From Seriola aureovittata (taxonomy: Eukaryota; Chordata; Actinopteri; Carangiformes; Carangidae), in the NCBI RefSeq assembly GCF_021018895.1, contig NC_079380.1, positions 558,001 through 622,000 of the forward strand: DNA of 64,000 nt, read 5' to 3'. The translations under genes and the position numbers were made by a program. This document shows, in pieces, positions 34,228 to 44,225 of the stretch. Position 1 is the first letter of the stretch; the number at the start of each line of letters is the position of its first letter. The notes below the pieces were generated by a model. It ran no database searches and was not told where the DNA came from. It saw nothing but the letters and a program-made list of their open reading frames with translations.

Positions 34228-34539
34228 CGACCCTGCAGTAATGTTCCTGTATGATGTTGTACATGTTCAGATGTTCTGTGTAAATGCCAGGTCTGTGGGT
34301 GTGGAACAGGTAGGGGAGGGGTGCGAGTGCATGAGGTATGAGAGTGTGCGCGTGCAGGAGAGTGAGAGAGAGCTAGAGAGAAGGAGAACTTTGATGTTGA
34401 GCTGGAGCACAGTTAATGCCGGTGAGTTTGTTGTTTTGGCGTGGTTACGGCCGACAGTAACCCATCCTGTTCAGTAATAAAACTGTTAAATTGGATAACG
34501 CTTCGCTTGTCCTTCCTACACGTCCTGGTGGACGCTACA
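34223..34539 (+). mobile_element. Gypsy 3' LTR (317 bp)
   Basis: Begins TGTAGCGACC and ends GGACGCTACA. TGTAGCG and CGCTACA are perfect 7-bp terminal inverted repeats. AATAAA lies near 34477, followed by a short R/U5-like end. It follows the polypurine tract and overlaps the pol stop codon. No upstream partner LTR exists in the window, so divergence-based dating is impossible and no target duplication can be checked on the left. Confidence 0.92.
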
Positions 34540-34780
34540 GTATGCTGAAGTAGTTGAAGTTTAAAGAGGGTTGAAAATTTCAAGGATTTGAACATTCCAT
34601 TCATTTGAATGTCAAAATAATTGCAGAAAAATTTAATATTTTGAATATTAAGAAAAGTAGAAAAAATTTTTATACATCCGATAATCTACAGAACAAGCTG
34701 AACGTTTTGATAGTTGAATGGTTTTCATACAAAAAAGGATGAAGGAGTAGTTAAAGACTGTATAAAGGCGGAAGAAGTAA
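34540..34780 (+). repeat. Dispersed repeat family Z, copy right of Gypsy
   Basis: tatgctgaagtagttgaagt ... caaggatttgaacattccat ... gaacgttttgatagttgaat ggtt is the same block order as at 28320-28760. The sequence immediately abutting the LTR end belongs to this repeat. Confidence 0.65.
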
Positions 34781-34919
34781 GAATAAAATGCAAAGATTTG
34801 AATAACAATAAAAGAATGCAGAATAATAATATATACTTTCAATGCCATTGCATTGCAGGCACATAAAACTTACAGCCACAAATGACAATTCGTGAGTTCT
34901 AACCGTTTTCCGCTCACAT

Positions 34920-36220
34920 GAGGGAAGCAGCTGAATTTTAGCTACTTAATGGTTTGGAAGGCCAGCTCCCTATATGAACCTGAAGATATCTACCAAGTTT
35001 TATGATGATCGGACAAATGGAGTTATGGCCAATATTAGCTAAGCCCCACCTTTTGCAAAGATATTTCAGTCTATGACAGCCATGTTTTTCGACCAATCTT
35101 GCTCATTTGTAATACAAATGTGCCTCTCAGTCAGCCAAGACTGCATACCAAATTTGGTATTGATAAAGTAAAAATTTGAAAAGTTCTATTCATTTAAGTG
35201 TTTTTAATTTTATGCTAATTAGCTCAAAATCCATAATGGTAGTCTCTATCTAAATTTGAAGATGATCGGACTCTCAGTGTGGTGGGGTCAGCCTTTCAAA
35301 TTTTGTACAATTTTGACTCATAATTATAGCATCACCATAAGGCCAAATGTGACAATATTTTTTGTGAAGCATTTACACACCATTTGGAGTTATGATACAA
35401 ATTTTCGTGTGTCTGGCTCGTTCCAGCTCTCTGCAAATTGAGCAAAGGCTTTAGGTGGCACATATTGATGAATAGGCCCTGCCCACCTTAATCAATCAAT
35501 ATGACATTTCAGATTTTCATCAATACTCACCCCCATTACATGTGTACCAATTTTTTGGAAAATCTGTTTGCCAGATTTTGAAGTATGTATTTTTGGCATT
35601 TATGGCGCCCCCTAGAGGTCAACCTCAAAATGCTTTGGTAGGCCTACTTCCTGTCCCGGCCCAAAGATGACGACCAAGTTTTATGATGATCGGACCAATG
35701 GTTAATCAGTCATGACCAATATTAGCTAAGCCCCGCCCTTTGCAAAGATATTTTGTTGATGGCGGCCATGTTTTCCAACCGATCTTGCTAATTTGTGATA
35801 GAAATTTGTTTATTCAGTTCCCAAGGCTGTATAGCAAATTTGGTGTTTCTAATCTCAAAAATTTTAAAGTTCTATTCATTTTACTGTTTTTCAAATTTAG
35901 CAAATTAGCAAAAAAATTATCCAGTTGGACTTTTATAGTTTAATTGGGATTTTTTGTAGAGCACATTGAGCTGGACATGTGTGTCAAATTTTAAGTCAAT
36001 CACACAAATGGTGTGAGGGGCTTGGCCTTTCCAAAATGTAATTTTAAATTCTTGATTTCAGCGCCACCGTGTGGCCAATTGCGCTCATACTTCTTGGGCC
36101 AGTAGCACACATCATTTCCAGTTGTTTGGAAGTTTTGTGTTTCTCGCTCATTCCAGCTCACGGCAATTTGAGCCGTGGCAGAAGAATCCTAATAATAAAC
36201 CTACGCAAAAACAAAGTGTT
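34920..36220 (+). repeat. Tandem duplication of a ~680-bp repeat unit
   Basis: accaagttttatgatgatcgg occurs at 34992 and 35673. The following blocks match in order: gaccaatattagctaagccc cgcc, tttgcaaagatatttt, ggcggccatgtttt.c.accgatcttgct. The unit carries 'ggcgccccctag'-type sequence. No open frame is conserved. The element class is unknown; it is a common style of teleost repeat. Confidence 0.7.
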
Positions 36221-36248
36221 CTACCCCTTCAGGGTTAGAACCCTAACA

Positions 36249-36526
36249 AGAGAGAAAAGCGCTGCATATTCAGACAACACAACAGAAGAGCTCCAAGCCT
36301 CTATGGGGAGCTCTAAGTGGAACACCTTGACCATAAGTTTGAGCTTCGACCAGAGAGGCCAGACCAGAGACAGTTGAGAAAGGAGACGGGTTTGCAGCTT
36401 GTTTCTCCTATTGAATAAATTTTTCTGAAGCTACAGATCTTCCAAACATTCTGACATCAAAATTGCTTTTTTCAGACCAACAGATCAGGAGAAAATTAAC
36501 TTTATTCTAGACCGGTCTCTGTCTCA
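36249..36526 (+). repeat. Dispersed repeat family X, copy 3
   Basis: A direct partial copy of 20334-20598: attcagacaacacaacagaa, gcttgtttctcctattgaat, ttccaaacattctgacatc and cagaccaacagatcagga all in order. Confidence 0.75.
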
Positions 36527-37493
36527 GCTTAGCCAGAGTGGTTAAACCTATGTGCAAGAGTGCAAGTCCTTGTACTAGTCAGTTCAGTAAGTATATAGTG
36601 TAAGTCTATTTAATGTGCTTCAAAAGTATTTTAAAGTCTATACAATCTTTGTCAATGTGCCACAGTTCTAGAGTAATGGAGAACAGCTTTTTTTTCCTCA
36701 GCTTAATATTTTTTCAGCTGATCACACAGGGTTACTCAGCCTCTCCTGTGCTTCTGTGCGAATGCTAGCAGGTATAACAGGAGCCTCTCTCTCTGCCCTC
36801 AGACAGCTGATGAAGACAATACTAATCATTGTGCTGCAAAGTCACTTTCATGTGGCCTGCAAACATACGAAGGTTACACTGGGTGAGGGGGAATTAGGTG
36901 AGCAGGTAAATATACTGTAGACACCATGAGAAGGAATAAACAGAACCAGATGTCCTAAAATGTTGCAGCTGCAGGGTTTCAGCTGGACTCAGACCAAAGT
37001 ATGACTGTGCCAGTGTGTCACTCTGCTCCACTCTGTCATTTTCTAGACTCTCAAATGACACAACCAGTAGTTACATGCTGAAATATGATGACATTTGAAA
37101 TCACAAAGCACAATAGAGTCTTTGTGAAGGATAATCATGTTTTTTGTGGCCTCAACATGCAGCTATTTTAAACCCTGGAAAAGAAAAAGAGAAAAGGATC
37201 GTGAGTTTGTGGCTGAATTGGTTTGCAGTGTCATGTGACGGTTTTTCATTTAGCTGTCAACAGGTTTCCTCCAGGGCCTTTCTTTAGCTATATTTCAACA
37301 AGATGTGTTTCTCTTCTATTTCTACCTTAGAATGAACTTCTGTGCAAAACCACCATGAATCAAAAACACAAGTTCATTTTTGTACTTGGAACAGGTTATT
37401 GATCCAGATCCAGATAAATGATTTGATTTGTGTTATTTATTTTCACGTTAAAGATGACTAAAGTCACTTTGCCTGAACCAAAAACATGTTAAC
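36527..37493. other. Intergenic, no feature seen
   Basis: Mixed sequence with short frames only. Confidence 0.4.
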
Positions 37494-37810
37494 ACCTGCT
37501 AACATCTGGCTTTTGCCGTCAGTGTGAAAAGGAACAATCTGCATTCACTCGTAGGTCACTCTGCAGTAGACATGGATATTTATCGGCTCTCATCATCAGT
37601 GATGTAAACATGACACCCAGGTGAACACACTAAAGCCCTCTTCCACTGGTCAAAATACCCACTACGACCTGCTAACATCTGGCTTTTGTCGGCAATGGAA
37701 TAGGGAACAATCAGCATTCAAACCTGGGTCACATGACTCTGCAGTAGAATGGTATTTATCAGCTCCATCTTTGATCAGCAGTGATGTAAACACAAAACCC
37801 GAGTGAACCC
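37494..37810 (+). repeat. ~173-bp tandem duplication
   Basis: acctgctaacatctggcttttg starts at 37494 and again at 37667. Each is followed by a 'ggaacaatc.gcattca', 'ctctgcagtaga', 'tttatc.gctc' and 'cagtgatgtaaaca' series. The copies have diverged by point changes and small indels. Confidence 0.75.
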
Positions 37811-38935
37811 GCTCATTTTTAACCCTTTTCCTGCTGTAACATCTTTCACAGACAAACACTGTGAACCCACCTGTCACCTGTCCAGCACTTTGCTGTTAAA
37901 CCAGAAACACCGCAGCTGCAGCCTTGAAATAACTTTGAAAAACACACAGTCACTGATCGAAGCGTCTCACACAGAGGCTCCAACACTTTAATAGCAGCTC
38001 ACTTCTGTGAAGGTATTACTCCCCTGCATCTGTGTGTGTGTGTTTTCAGTGTCTGGGTCCTCTCACTCCAAACAGAAAGGTCTGGCATCGCCTCTTTTTA
38101 GTGGATTAACCATGTTTTTTTGGTGTAAAAAGGCTAAAGAATCTACAGCCATCCTATCAGCTCTATGGGGTTGTATTCAGTTACTTAATGCGAAATTGAA
38201 CTAAAGGGGACATGACTGCAAAGACAATGCTAACTGTTGACATTAAACAGTTCATGTTTACCATTTTAGTTTAGACACACAGTCTGTAACTTCTGCATCT
38301 AGGGGTCTCTCAATCAAAACCACAAAAGAAGGTGTTGGGTGACGTCATGAAATAGTGTGGGATCATGGGAGTTGTTGTCTCCTCCCAGTTTGGAATCCTT
38401 CAGTGTCAGTGGTTCAGGAAATCAAACAGGTGATTCTAGCCGTTAAAAACACTGAATAAAGCAGTTTGACATTTAAAGTCAGAATTTCACTGACGCTGTA
38501 CAGAGGACAGAGACGTCAGGGCAGAGTTGGAGCTGAGATTGATGCTAACCTTTGCTCTGATTGTTTCTCTGATAACTTATGAACCAGACGTTCAGCAGGT
38601 TTTTACCAGCAGCTGAATTATCCGCAGAGGTGTCCTCCTCTCCATAACAAACACACCAGGGGATTCAAACCAGTAGAAACCCATAAAGCAGTTTACCTTT
38701 AAAAATCAGAGATTCAGCGATGCTCTTCAGTGACACAGGACAGGACGTCTCCAGCAGCTGGGAGCTGAGCTGTCTAACATTTCCTCAGCTTGTTTCTCTG
38801 ATAACTTCAGATCCAGACGTCCGACGACTAAAATCCTTCATCTGGTTCAAATATAGAGCTGAAAACCACCATGGTGTATGTGGTTTAAAACTAAATGAAA
38901 GTTAATGTTGCACTTCTGTCAGACAAACACAACAC

Positions 38936-39049
38936 TAGGGTTGCAAAGGGGCGGAACATTTCCGGTAAATTTCTAGAAAGTAAGTTTCCATGGGAAGTTA
39001 AGCTTGGGAATTTTGTGAGTTAATGGGAATTTAGGGGAACTAACTGGGA

Positions 39050-39093
<44 letters not shown>

Positions 39094-39987
39094 TTATATA
39101 TGTTTATTCCACAGGCTCAAATGTGTGCCTTCAATAGTCTTTGTGCTTCAGGCACAAAAGTGTGGTCCAGTGAGGAATAGCATGGATATTCAAGTGTATT
39201 TGAATGGCATCTGTTTGTTTTAGTCAAGATTGTGCTAAAATATACTTTCCTCAACTATATTTAAGTTCCCTATGAAGAGCCAACCTTCAATTTTTAAAAT
39301 TCCCATTTTATTCCCGTTTATTCTCATAATTTCCCATAAATGCCCATGGAAAGTGTAGCAGCCCTTGGCATCAATAATTGCAGCGTTGAGTTCGACAGGC
39401 ACGTATTTTATTATCCGTCGGTACCGCGAAACTAAAAAACAGCAGCAAGAAGAAAAAGAACATAATTCATCGCATATCAAAATACACATAAGCATTTAAA
39501 ATTCACGCCAAACATAATGTCAACCGACGAACACTTCTCTATCTTAAAAACACACATTCATCATCGCACCGGCCACAATAATACTCAACATTTACATAAA
39601 CCTACAAGTTTCATAAAGCCACACACCATAACAATACGAAACTCAACTTTAAATAAATCAAACAATACAAAATGAACATCAATAACACACCTCTCTTCGC
39701 CTACCAAGGGTGCAAAATTGGCCCCATCAGCCGGCAACAGGCATCCGATCTCGGATAACAGCACAAATCTCCACTCTAATTCCCCCGATCGGCAACCAAT
39801 GTCCAGCAGCATCCCATCGTGCAGCAAAAGTGGCAGCTGACGTCAGCTGACGTCAGCATTCACCTTCCTCCTTTCACCCCAGGAGGTGCGCCAAACCCCG
39901 GAATGTAAACAATAGGTGGCATCCGGCTCTGGTGGCCACTTACAGAAAGTTTCCATTTTTGAAAATTCCCGGAATTTTGCAACCCTA
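38936..39987. mobile_element. Non-autonomous hAT-type DNA transposon (MITE)
   Basis: Termini TAGGGTTGCAAA and TTTGCAACCCTA are 12-bp perfect inverted repeats with looser extension. It is flanked by an exact 8-bp duplication CACAACAC (38928-38935 and 39988-39995), diagnostic for the hAT superfamily. There is no transposase frame. It contains a (TA)n tract at about 39051-39087 and a nested 591-bp LTR. Removing the LTR and one 5-bp duplication leaves an element of about 456 bp. Confidence 0.88.
39354..39944 (-). mobile_element. Solo LTR (591 bp) nested in the hAT element
   Basis: Starts TGTAGCAGCC and ends CCACTTACA on the plus strand, flanked by an exact 5-bp duplication GAAAG (39349-39353 and 39945-39949). 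A minus-strand AATAAA near 39410 precedes the minus-strand 3' end by about 55 bp, which fixes the orientation as minus. The plus strand is strongly A/C-rich and G-poor (39470-39800). It contains repeated gctgacgtca near 39838. No gag or pol is present. Confidence 0.8.
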
Positions 39988-40019
39988 CACAACACTAACA
40001 CATGATCATAAGATAATAT

Positions 40020-40160
40020 AGGCTAAGAGATAAGATATTCCTTTATTAGTCCCACAGTGGGGAAATTTGACCTTGTTCAGGTCATGGGTCACATTGACCA
40101 CTTTGAATTGGCGATCTTGCCTTTGTCTGTGTCCCCACAGACACACACACACACACACAC
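40020..40160 (-). repeat. LINE 3'-tail relic plus (CA)n
   Basis: The minus strand reads tttccccactgtgggactaa taaaggaatatcttatctct, the recognised 3' end of a widespread fish non-LTR element that ends in short simple repeats. A (CA)n tract lies at 40138-40160. A related tail, plus-oriented, occurs at 51890. Confidence 0.55.
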
Positions 40161-41126
40161 CTGTATATACTAGATTAGACATTGTGTTTTTACTCTGCTC
40201 CATTGTAAATAAATGTCTTTAAGTATAACTACTGGTGTGTTTAATGTTGCACAAGCGTGAATATTGCCAACCTCTACTTAGTATAATTCCAATCCTTTAA
40301 CTTAATTTACTGTTGATTTGGTAATTTGGTTATTTGGTTAAATAGTTATTAAGGTAATTATTAATCAGAGTTCCAGATTAATAGTAATAATTAGAGACTG
40401 AAACAATATTGGTTATTTTGCCTATTAGTTTAGGCTGGTGCCCCAGAGGACTTAAATCATTTTAAAGTTATTATTTAATATTAATATTTTTAATATTAAT
40501 ATTTTCTTAATTTATGATAGCCAATAAATTGATAGACAACTGAAGATGCAGCATTTATGGTGTCCAGCTCATGAGGCAGAACTCAGACCCAACAACATTA
40601 AAATTACATCCTTGATAAATAAAATAGTGTATCAACATTAACTGGTTTAAACAGACCATCAATATATTAAAAACATACAAAGCCTGCCTTTGACCAGTCT
40701 CCTAGCAACAGGCGGCCGCGCCTTTGATCGATTGGCCCATGTTCGGGCGTTTCATAGGTCTGACGGGAGTTGAAGCCAGAAATTGAGGCTCTGTATGTGT
40801 TATTGTACAGTTATTGGTAGTATAGTTAGTAGTATAGTATTGTATAGTTATATTTTTGTTATTCTTAACGAGAAGGATTTTTTTCAACAATAGTAATTAA
40901 GGGATTATTACTGCTCCGCCCATGGGTGGCGCTGGCATTTTGGACTCTAGCTTAGACTTTAGAGGAAATCACTCTAGTCTCTCGAACCCACCCTGCTCGG
41001 CAACAGGAAATCCAATCTCGTTTCAAACTTTGTGAGTAAGGACGGATGTGCCATTAGTTTAGGAAAAAAAAAAAAAGTTAATTTAACATTTTTTTTAAAG
41101 TTTTTTTTTTTTTAACAATTTACGTG
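40161..41126. other. Intergenic, no gene; homopolymer-rich
   Basis: AT-rich with palindromic attaatattt blocks near 40470-40505. Poly(A) at 41066-41077 is followed by poly(T) at 41101-41113. A GC-richer patch at 40700-41040 resembles a promoter or 5' end (ggcggccgcgcc, cgcccatgggtggcgctgg) but has no verified gene. Confidence 0.35.
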
Positions 41127-41225
41127 ATGGAGCTGGATAGTCTCTTGCCGGATCATCCAGATGAACACTGTTGGAGACTGTATCAAGAACAGGCTCAGGA
41201 CGTATTTGAAGCCAGGAGCAGATGA
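41127..41225 (+). CDS. Small unidentified ORF, 32 residues
   Basis: The ATG after the poly(T) tract opens MELDSLLPDHPDEHCW and then a charged, helix-like stretch ending EARSR, then TGA. Composition (Glu, Asp, Leu, Arg) is more protein-like than in surrounding frames. A GTCAGT donor-like site overlaps the stop region. It could be a remnant first exon of a gene or mobile element. No family recognised. Confidence 0.15.
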   Translation: MELDSLLPDHPDEHCWRLYQEQAQDVFEARSR

Positions 41226-41479
41226 CGGTCAGTCAGGTATTTTCTGCACCAACGTCGGCGAACTCTCTTCTTCCAGGATGCCTTCTATCACACCATTACA
41301 AACAGATGGATTTTCAGCCTGGAAACACTTCAATGCTGCGTCTATTAAATCCGTGAGTTTTTAAAATATAATAATGATAATACTTGATTCAATCTTGCAA
41401 ATGGGTCAAATCGGCTTTGTTAGAAAAGAAACAGAACAAGCAAGTCTGTAGCTGCTTCTCTGTCCTGCCAGAATGTTGT

Positions 41480-42305
41480 GGAGAGGATGGTTGGTATTGT
41501 CCAAGATGGCCTCCATCTTACATTGCATGCGCAACAGTCCTGAGTGAGTCCAGACTCCTGCCAAGCACAGACACAGCCTTTTTGACCAGCTTGTCCAGTC
41601 TCTTTGTGTTCATGTCTGACATGCTGCTGCCCCAGCAGACTGCAGCATTAAAGAGTTACACTGGCCACCACTGACTGATAAAACATGTTCAGCATTTCAC
41701 TGCAAACGTCAAAGGACCTGAGCTTCCTCAGGAAAAAGATCCAGCTCTGCCCCTTCAGGTAGATGGCATCCGTGTTCAGGGACCAGTCCAGTTTATTATC
41801 CAGGTGCACACCTAGGTATATATAAGTGTGCACCACCTCAATGTCCTTCCCTTGAATGTTGACTGGCTGAAGGATGGGCCTAGACCTCCGAAAGTCCATG
41901 ACCATCTCCTTGGTCTTCAGGAGATGTTCAGAAGGAGGCAGTTCTTGTCGCTCCATTCACTGGAGGCCATCGTCAGATCCCTGGACTCCTTTTCCTACAC
42001 ATTCCTGATATACGCCACAATAGCTTTGTCATCAGCGGGTGGTTGCAGCCTGCCTCAGTACACAGGGCTTGTAGGAAGGCTGAAGAAAAACCAGATTGTG
42101 ATCTGATCTGCCAAGTGGTGGTAGAGCTGAAGCAGCGTAAGCCTCCTTGACGTTTGAATACAAGTCTTCCACCTTTATTCTTTCCACTTGCTCTGGCATC
42201 TCTGTCCGCTCGTACTGCAGTAAAACCAGTTAAATCCACACAATGGTCGGGAGTGTTGTCATTTAACCAGGTCTCCGTGAAACACGAGACTGCATCCACA
42301 GTACG
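41480..42305 (-). pseudogene. Non-LTR retrotransposon fragment (endonuclease plus RT C-terminal part)
   Basis: On the minus strand, 42299 downward reads CFTETWLNDNTPDHCVDLTG FTAVRADRDARASGK..KGG, the APE-type endonuclease domain of a fish LINE. From 41956 downward it reads VMDFRRSRPI..PVNIQGKD IEVVHTYIYLGVHLDNKLDW, then FLRKLRSFDVCSEMLNMFYQ SVVASV, the region after the RT palm. The palm motifs that should lie between are missing, so the element has a large internal deletion. It is broken further by frameshifts. Sequence down to about 41480 continues the C-terminal domain (SMSDMNTKRLDKLVKKA in another frame). Confidence 0.85.
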
Positions 42306-42365
42306 GCTTCTCCTTCACGTACATTGCGTGGAATAAAAAACATCAATCAACAAAAATATGCTAAT

Positions 42366-42558
42366 GAGGCGTTGTGTGGCGTAGTGGTCTAAGCTGGCGC
42401 CCCATATGTAGAGGCTGCAGTCGGCCCCGGTTCGAGTCCCGCATCGGACGGCCTTTACTGCATGTCATTCCCCCTCTCTGCCTCCCCATTTCCTGTCTCT
42501 CTACTGTCCTGTCAAATAAAGGCATAAAAAGCCCAAAAAAATATACTTTAAAAAAAAG
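42366..42558 (+). repeat. tRNA-derived SINE, well preserved
   Basis: The head reads tgtggcgtagtggtctaagc (Pol III A box), followed by ggttcgagtccc (B box, 42429-42440) in tRNA spacing. The body is catgtcattccccctctctg, then tttcctgtctctctactgtc, tcaaataaaggcataaaaa and an A-rich tail. gctaat flanks both ends (near 42361 and 42559), a possible short target duplication. Confidence 0.88.
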
Positions 42559-43904
42559 CTAATATATACAAATATATTGCTACAAGAGAGCTATGAGAAA
42601 GCTACGAGCCATGCGGAGTTGCTGCCACTGTATCATTCAAACTTTCTGTAAACATGTTTATTTCTGCTGGAAAGTTGGACATTTTAACATGGGAGTCTAT
42701 AGGGATTGACTCACTGTTGGAGCCAGACTCTAGTGGTCATTAGAGGAAGAGCAGTTTTCGGTACTTAAGTGTTGGCTTTATTTTTCAGCCCTGGAGGTTT
42801 TGCCTGCGGCCGTCTACCAGTCAGCTAACATCGGGCCTGCTTGCTTCCAGTCAGTTTACCAACCTGCTTCCCAGTCTGCATACAAGTCAGCCAGCTCACA
42901 GCCTGCTGGCCTCCAGCCTGCTTTTGAGCTGGGAGAAACAAGACTGAAAAACTTCTTTGACTTGAAGTTGCAGGGTACCACCTTACAGGAAGTTGAGTCA
43001 CATAATGACACGTTGTGACTAAGGCTACATCCATGCTACTACAATTTAGTTTTAAAACTCATCACTTTTCACATCTTGCTGCTGGACCTGATTTATTTTG
43101 AAAACTCTGGGGTTGTGTTGTAATCTGGATGGACAGAAATGGAGACCTTCGTAAACGATGACATAGACACCTACGGCCTCTCCTGATTGGCTCTCATCAG
43201 CCTCGACTAACAGTGGTGAACACAACATGATAAGAATGACAAGTGTTACTGACCTTGTTGTCTTTGCTAGCAGCTGTTCATTTACATTCTGCATTTTAAC
43301 GCTACATCTGTCTTTGTTGTTCCTCTGAGTATTTTCTACAACTAACCAACTGCAGAGTAGACAATCTGCTTCCTGTTTACATATGCCCAGTGTACATGAA
43401 TGGTCATGTGATATCCATTTTTAGGTGTAATGTATGGACGGAGATCGTTTTCATTTTAAAACGCTGTTTCAATTCAATCAGCATTGTTGTTTTGTCTAAA
43501 TACATAATCTCAGAATGACTGTTATTTTAACGATGGGCTTCACTTTTTTACTGTGAGTGCAGCAGTCAAAATAAACTGAAGCAGAAAACAGATATGTGAT
43601 TGCTACAGCTACAGTGTATAATTTTGTGGTCTCCAGTATAAATCCCTCAACTGTAGTTAATGGAGACAGAGGCAGGAAGCAGACACTCAAAGAGCCCCAT
43701 GGGAAACACACAAATGAGCCATTTTGTGATTGGACAATGATGTCATAGATATAAGTAATGTGTATGTCATTTTGTTTTTCTGTCCAAATACGGAACTGCA
43801 GTGGCGTGTGGTGACTTTTACAGAACAACAGAGCTGAGCAACACATTCAGCTGTTTAAATATAGAGCAGACTGAAACATACTTTTCATGACAGTAGTAAA
43901 TCGC
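42559..43904. other. Intergenic, no gene
   Basis: A locally repetitive patch at 42790-42930 has recurring cagtc/cctgct words. Otherwise only short frames. Confidence 0.4.
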
Positions 43905-44225
43905 TCTCTTAAAGTTATAATGTGTAACTTTTCCACATTAAAATGTTACAAAAAAACAACTAGACAACTATCCCTCAATTCTCAAACCAGAGAAATCTGT
44001 GATAATCATGGTAACAGTACATGTCATTGGTCTCCTGACAATGACATCATATCCTCTATGATCATGTGTCAGTGTGTTTGTCTGACAGAAGCTCAACATT
44101 GACTTTCATCTAGTTTTAAGTGACATACACTTTTTACACCTTGGTGGTTTTCAAATCTATATTTGAACCAGATGAGGGATTTCAGTCATCGGATGTTGGA
44201 TCTGAAGTTATCAGAGAAAAAAGCT
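43905..44225 (+). repeat. Repeat family R, copy 2 (partial, uninterrupted)
   Basis: atggtaacagtacatgtcat tggtctcctg, catatcctctatgatcatg, acagaagctcaacattgact, acaccttggtggttttcaa and cagatgagggatttcagtca are all shared with 55405-55960. Here the sequence runs straight through the point where copy 3 carries a solo LTR. It stops matching after gatctgaagttatcagagaa. Confidence 0.85.

Larger units (their letters stand above)
29340..34539 (+). mobile_element. Ty3/Gypsy LTR retrotransposon, 5'-incomplete
   Basis: The order is gag, protease, reverse transcriptase, RNase H, integrase, C-terminal/chromodomain-like tail, polypurine tract, 3' LTR. This is the canonical Ty3/Gypsy order. The sequence is GC-rich and abruptly different from both AT-rich flanks. 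The left edge is uncertain (between about 29340 and 29403). No copy of the 34223-34539 LTR and no primer-binding site is visible upstream of gag, so the 5' LTR has been lost. pol has three frame breaks (about 31.93, 32.68 and 33.42 kb), so the copy cannot transpose on its own. The protein remains highly readable otherwise, implying fairly recent insertion. Confidence 0.9.
38400..40012 (-). repeat. Repeat family R, copy 1, interrupted by a nested insertion
   Basis: The reverse complement of the family seen at 43905-44225 and 55405-56175. Shared blocks include gcaggtttttaccagcagct, ggtgtcctcctctccataac, gacaggacgtctccagcagc and ctgtcagacaaacac, with acatgatcata on the far side. The repeat is split at 38935/39988 by a hAT-type element, and its two halves rejoin in order across the insertion. 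Confidence 0.8.
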
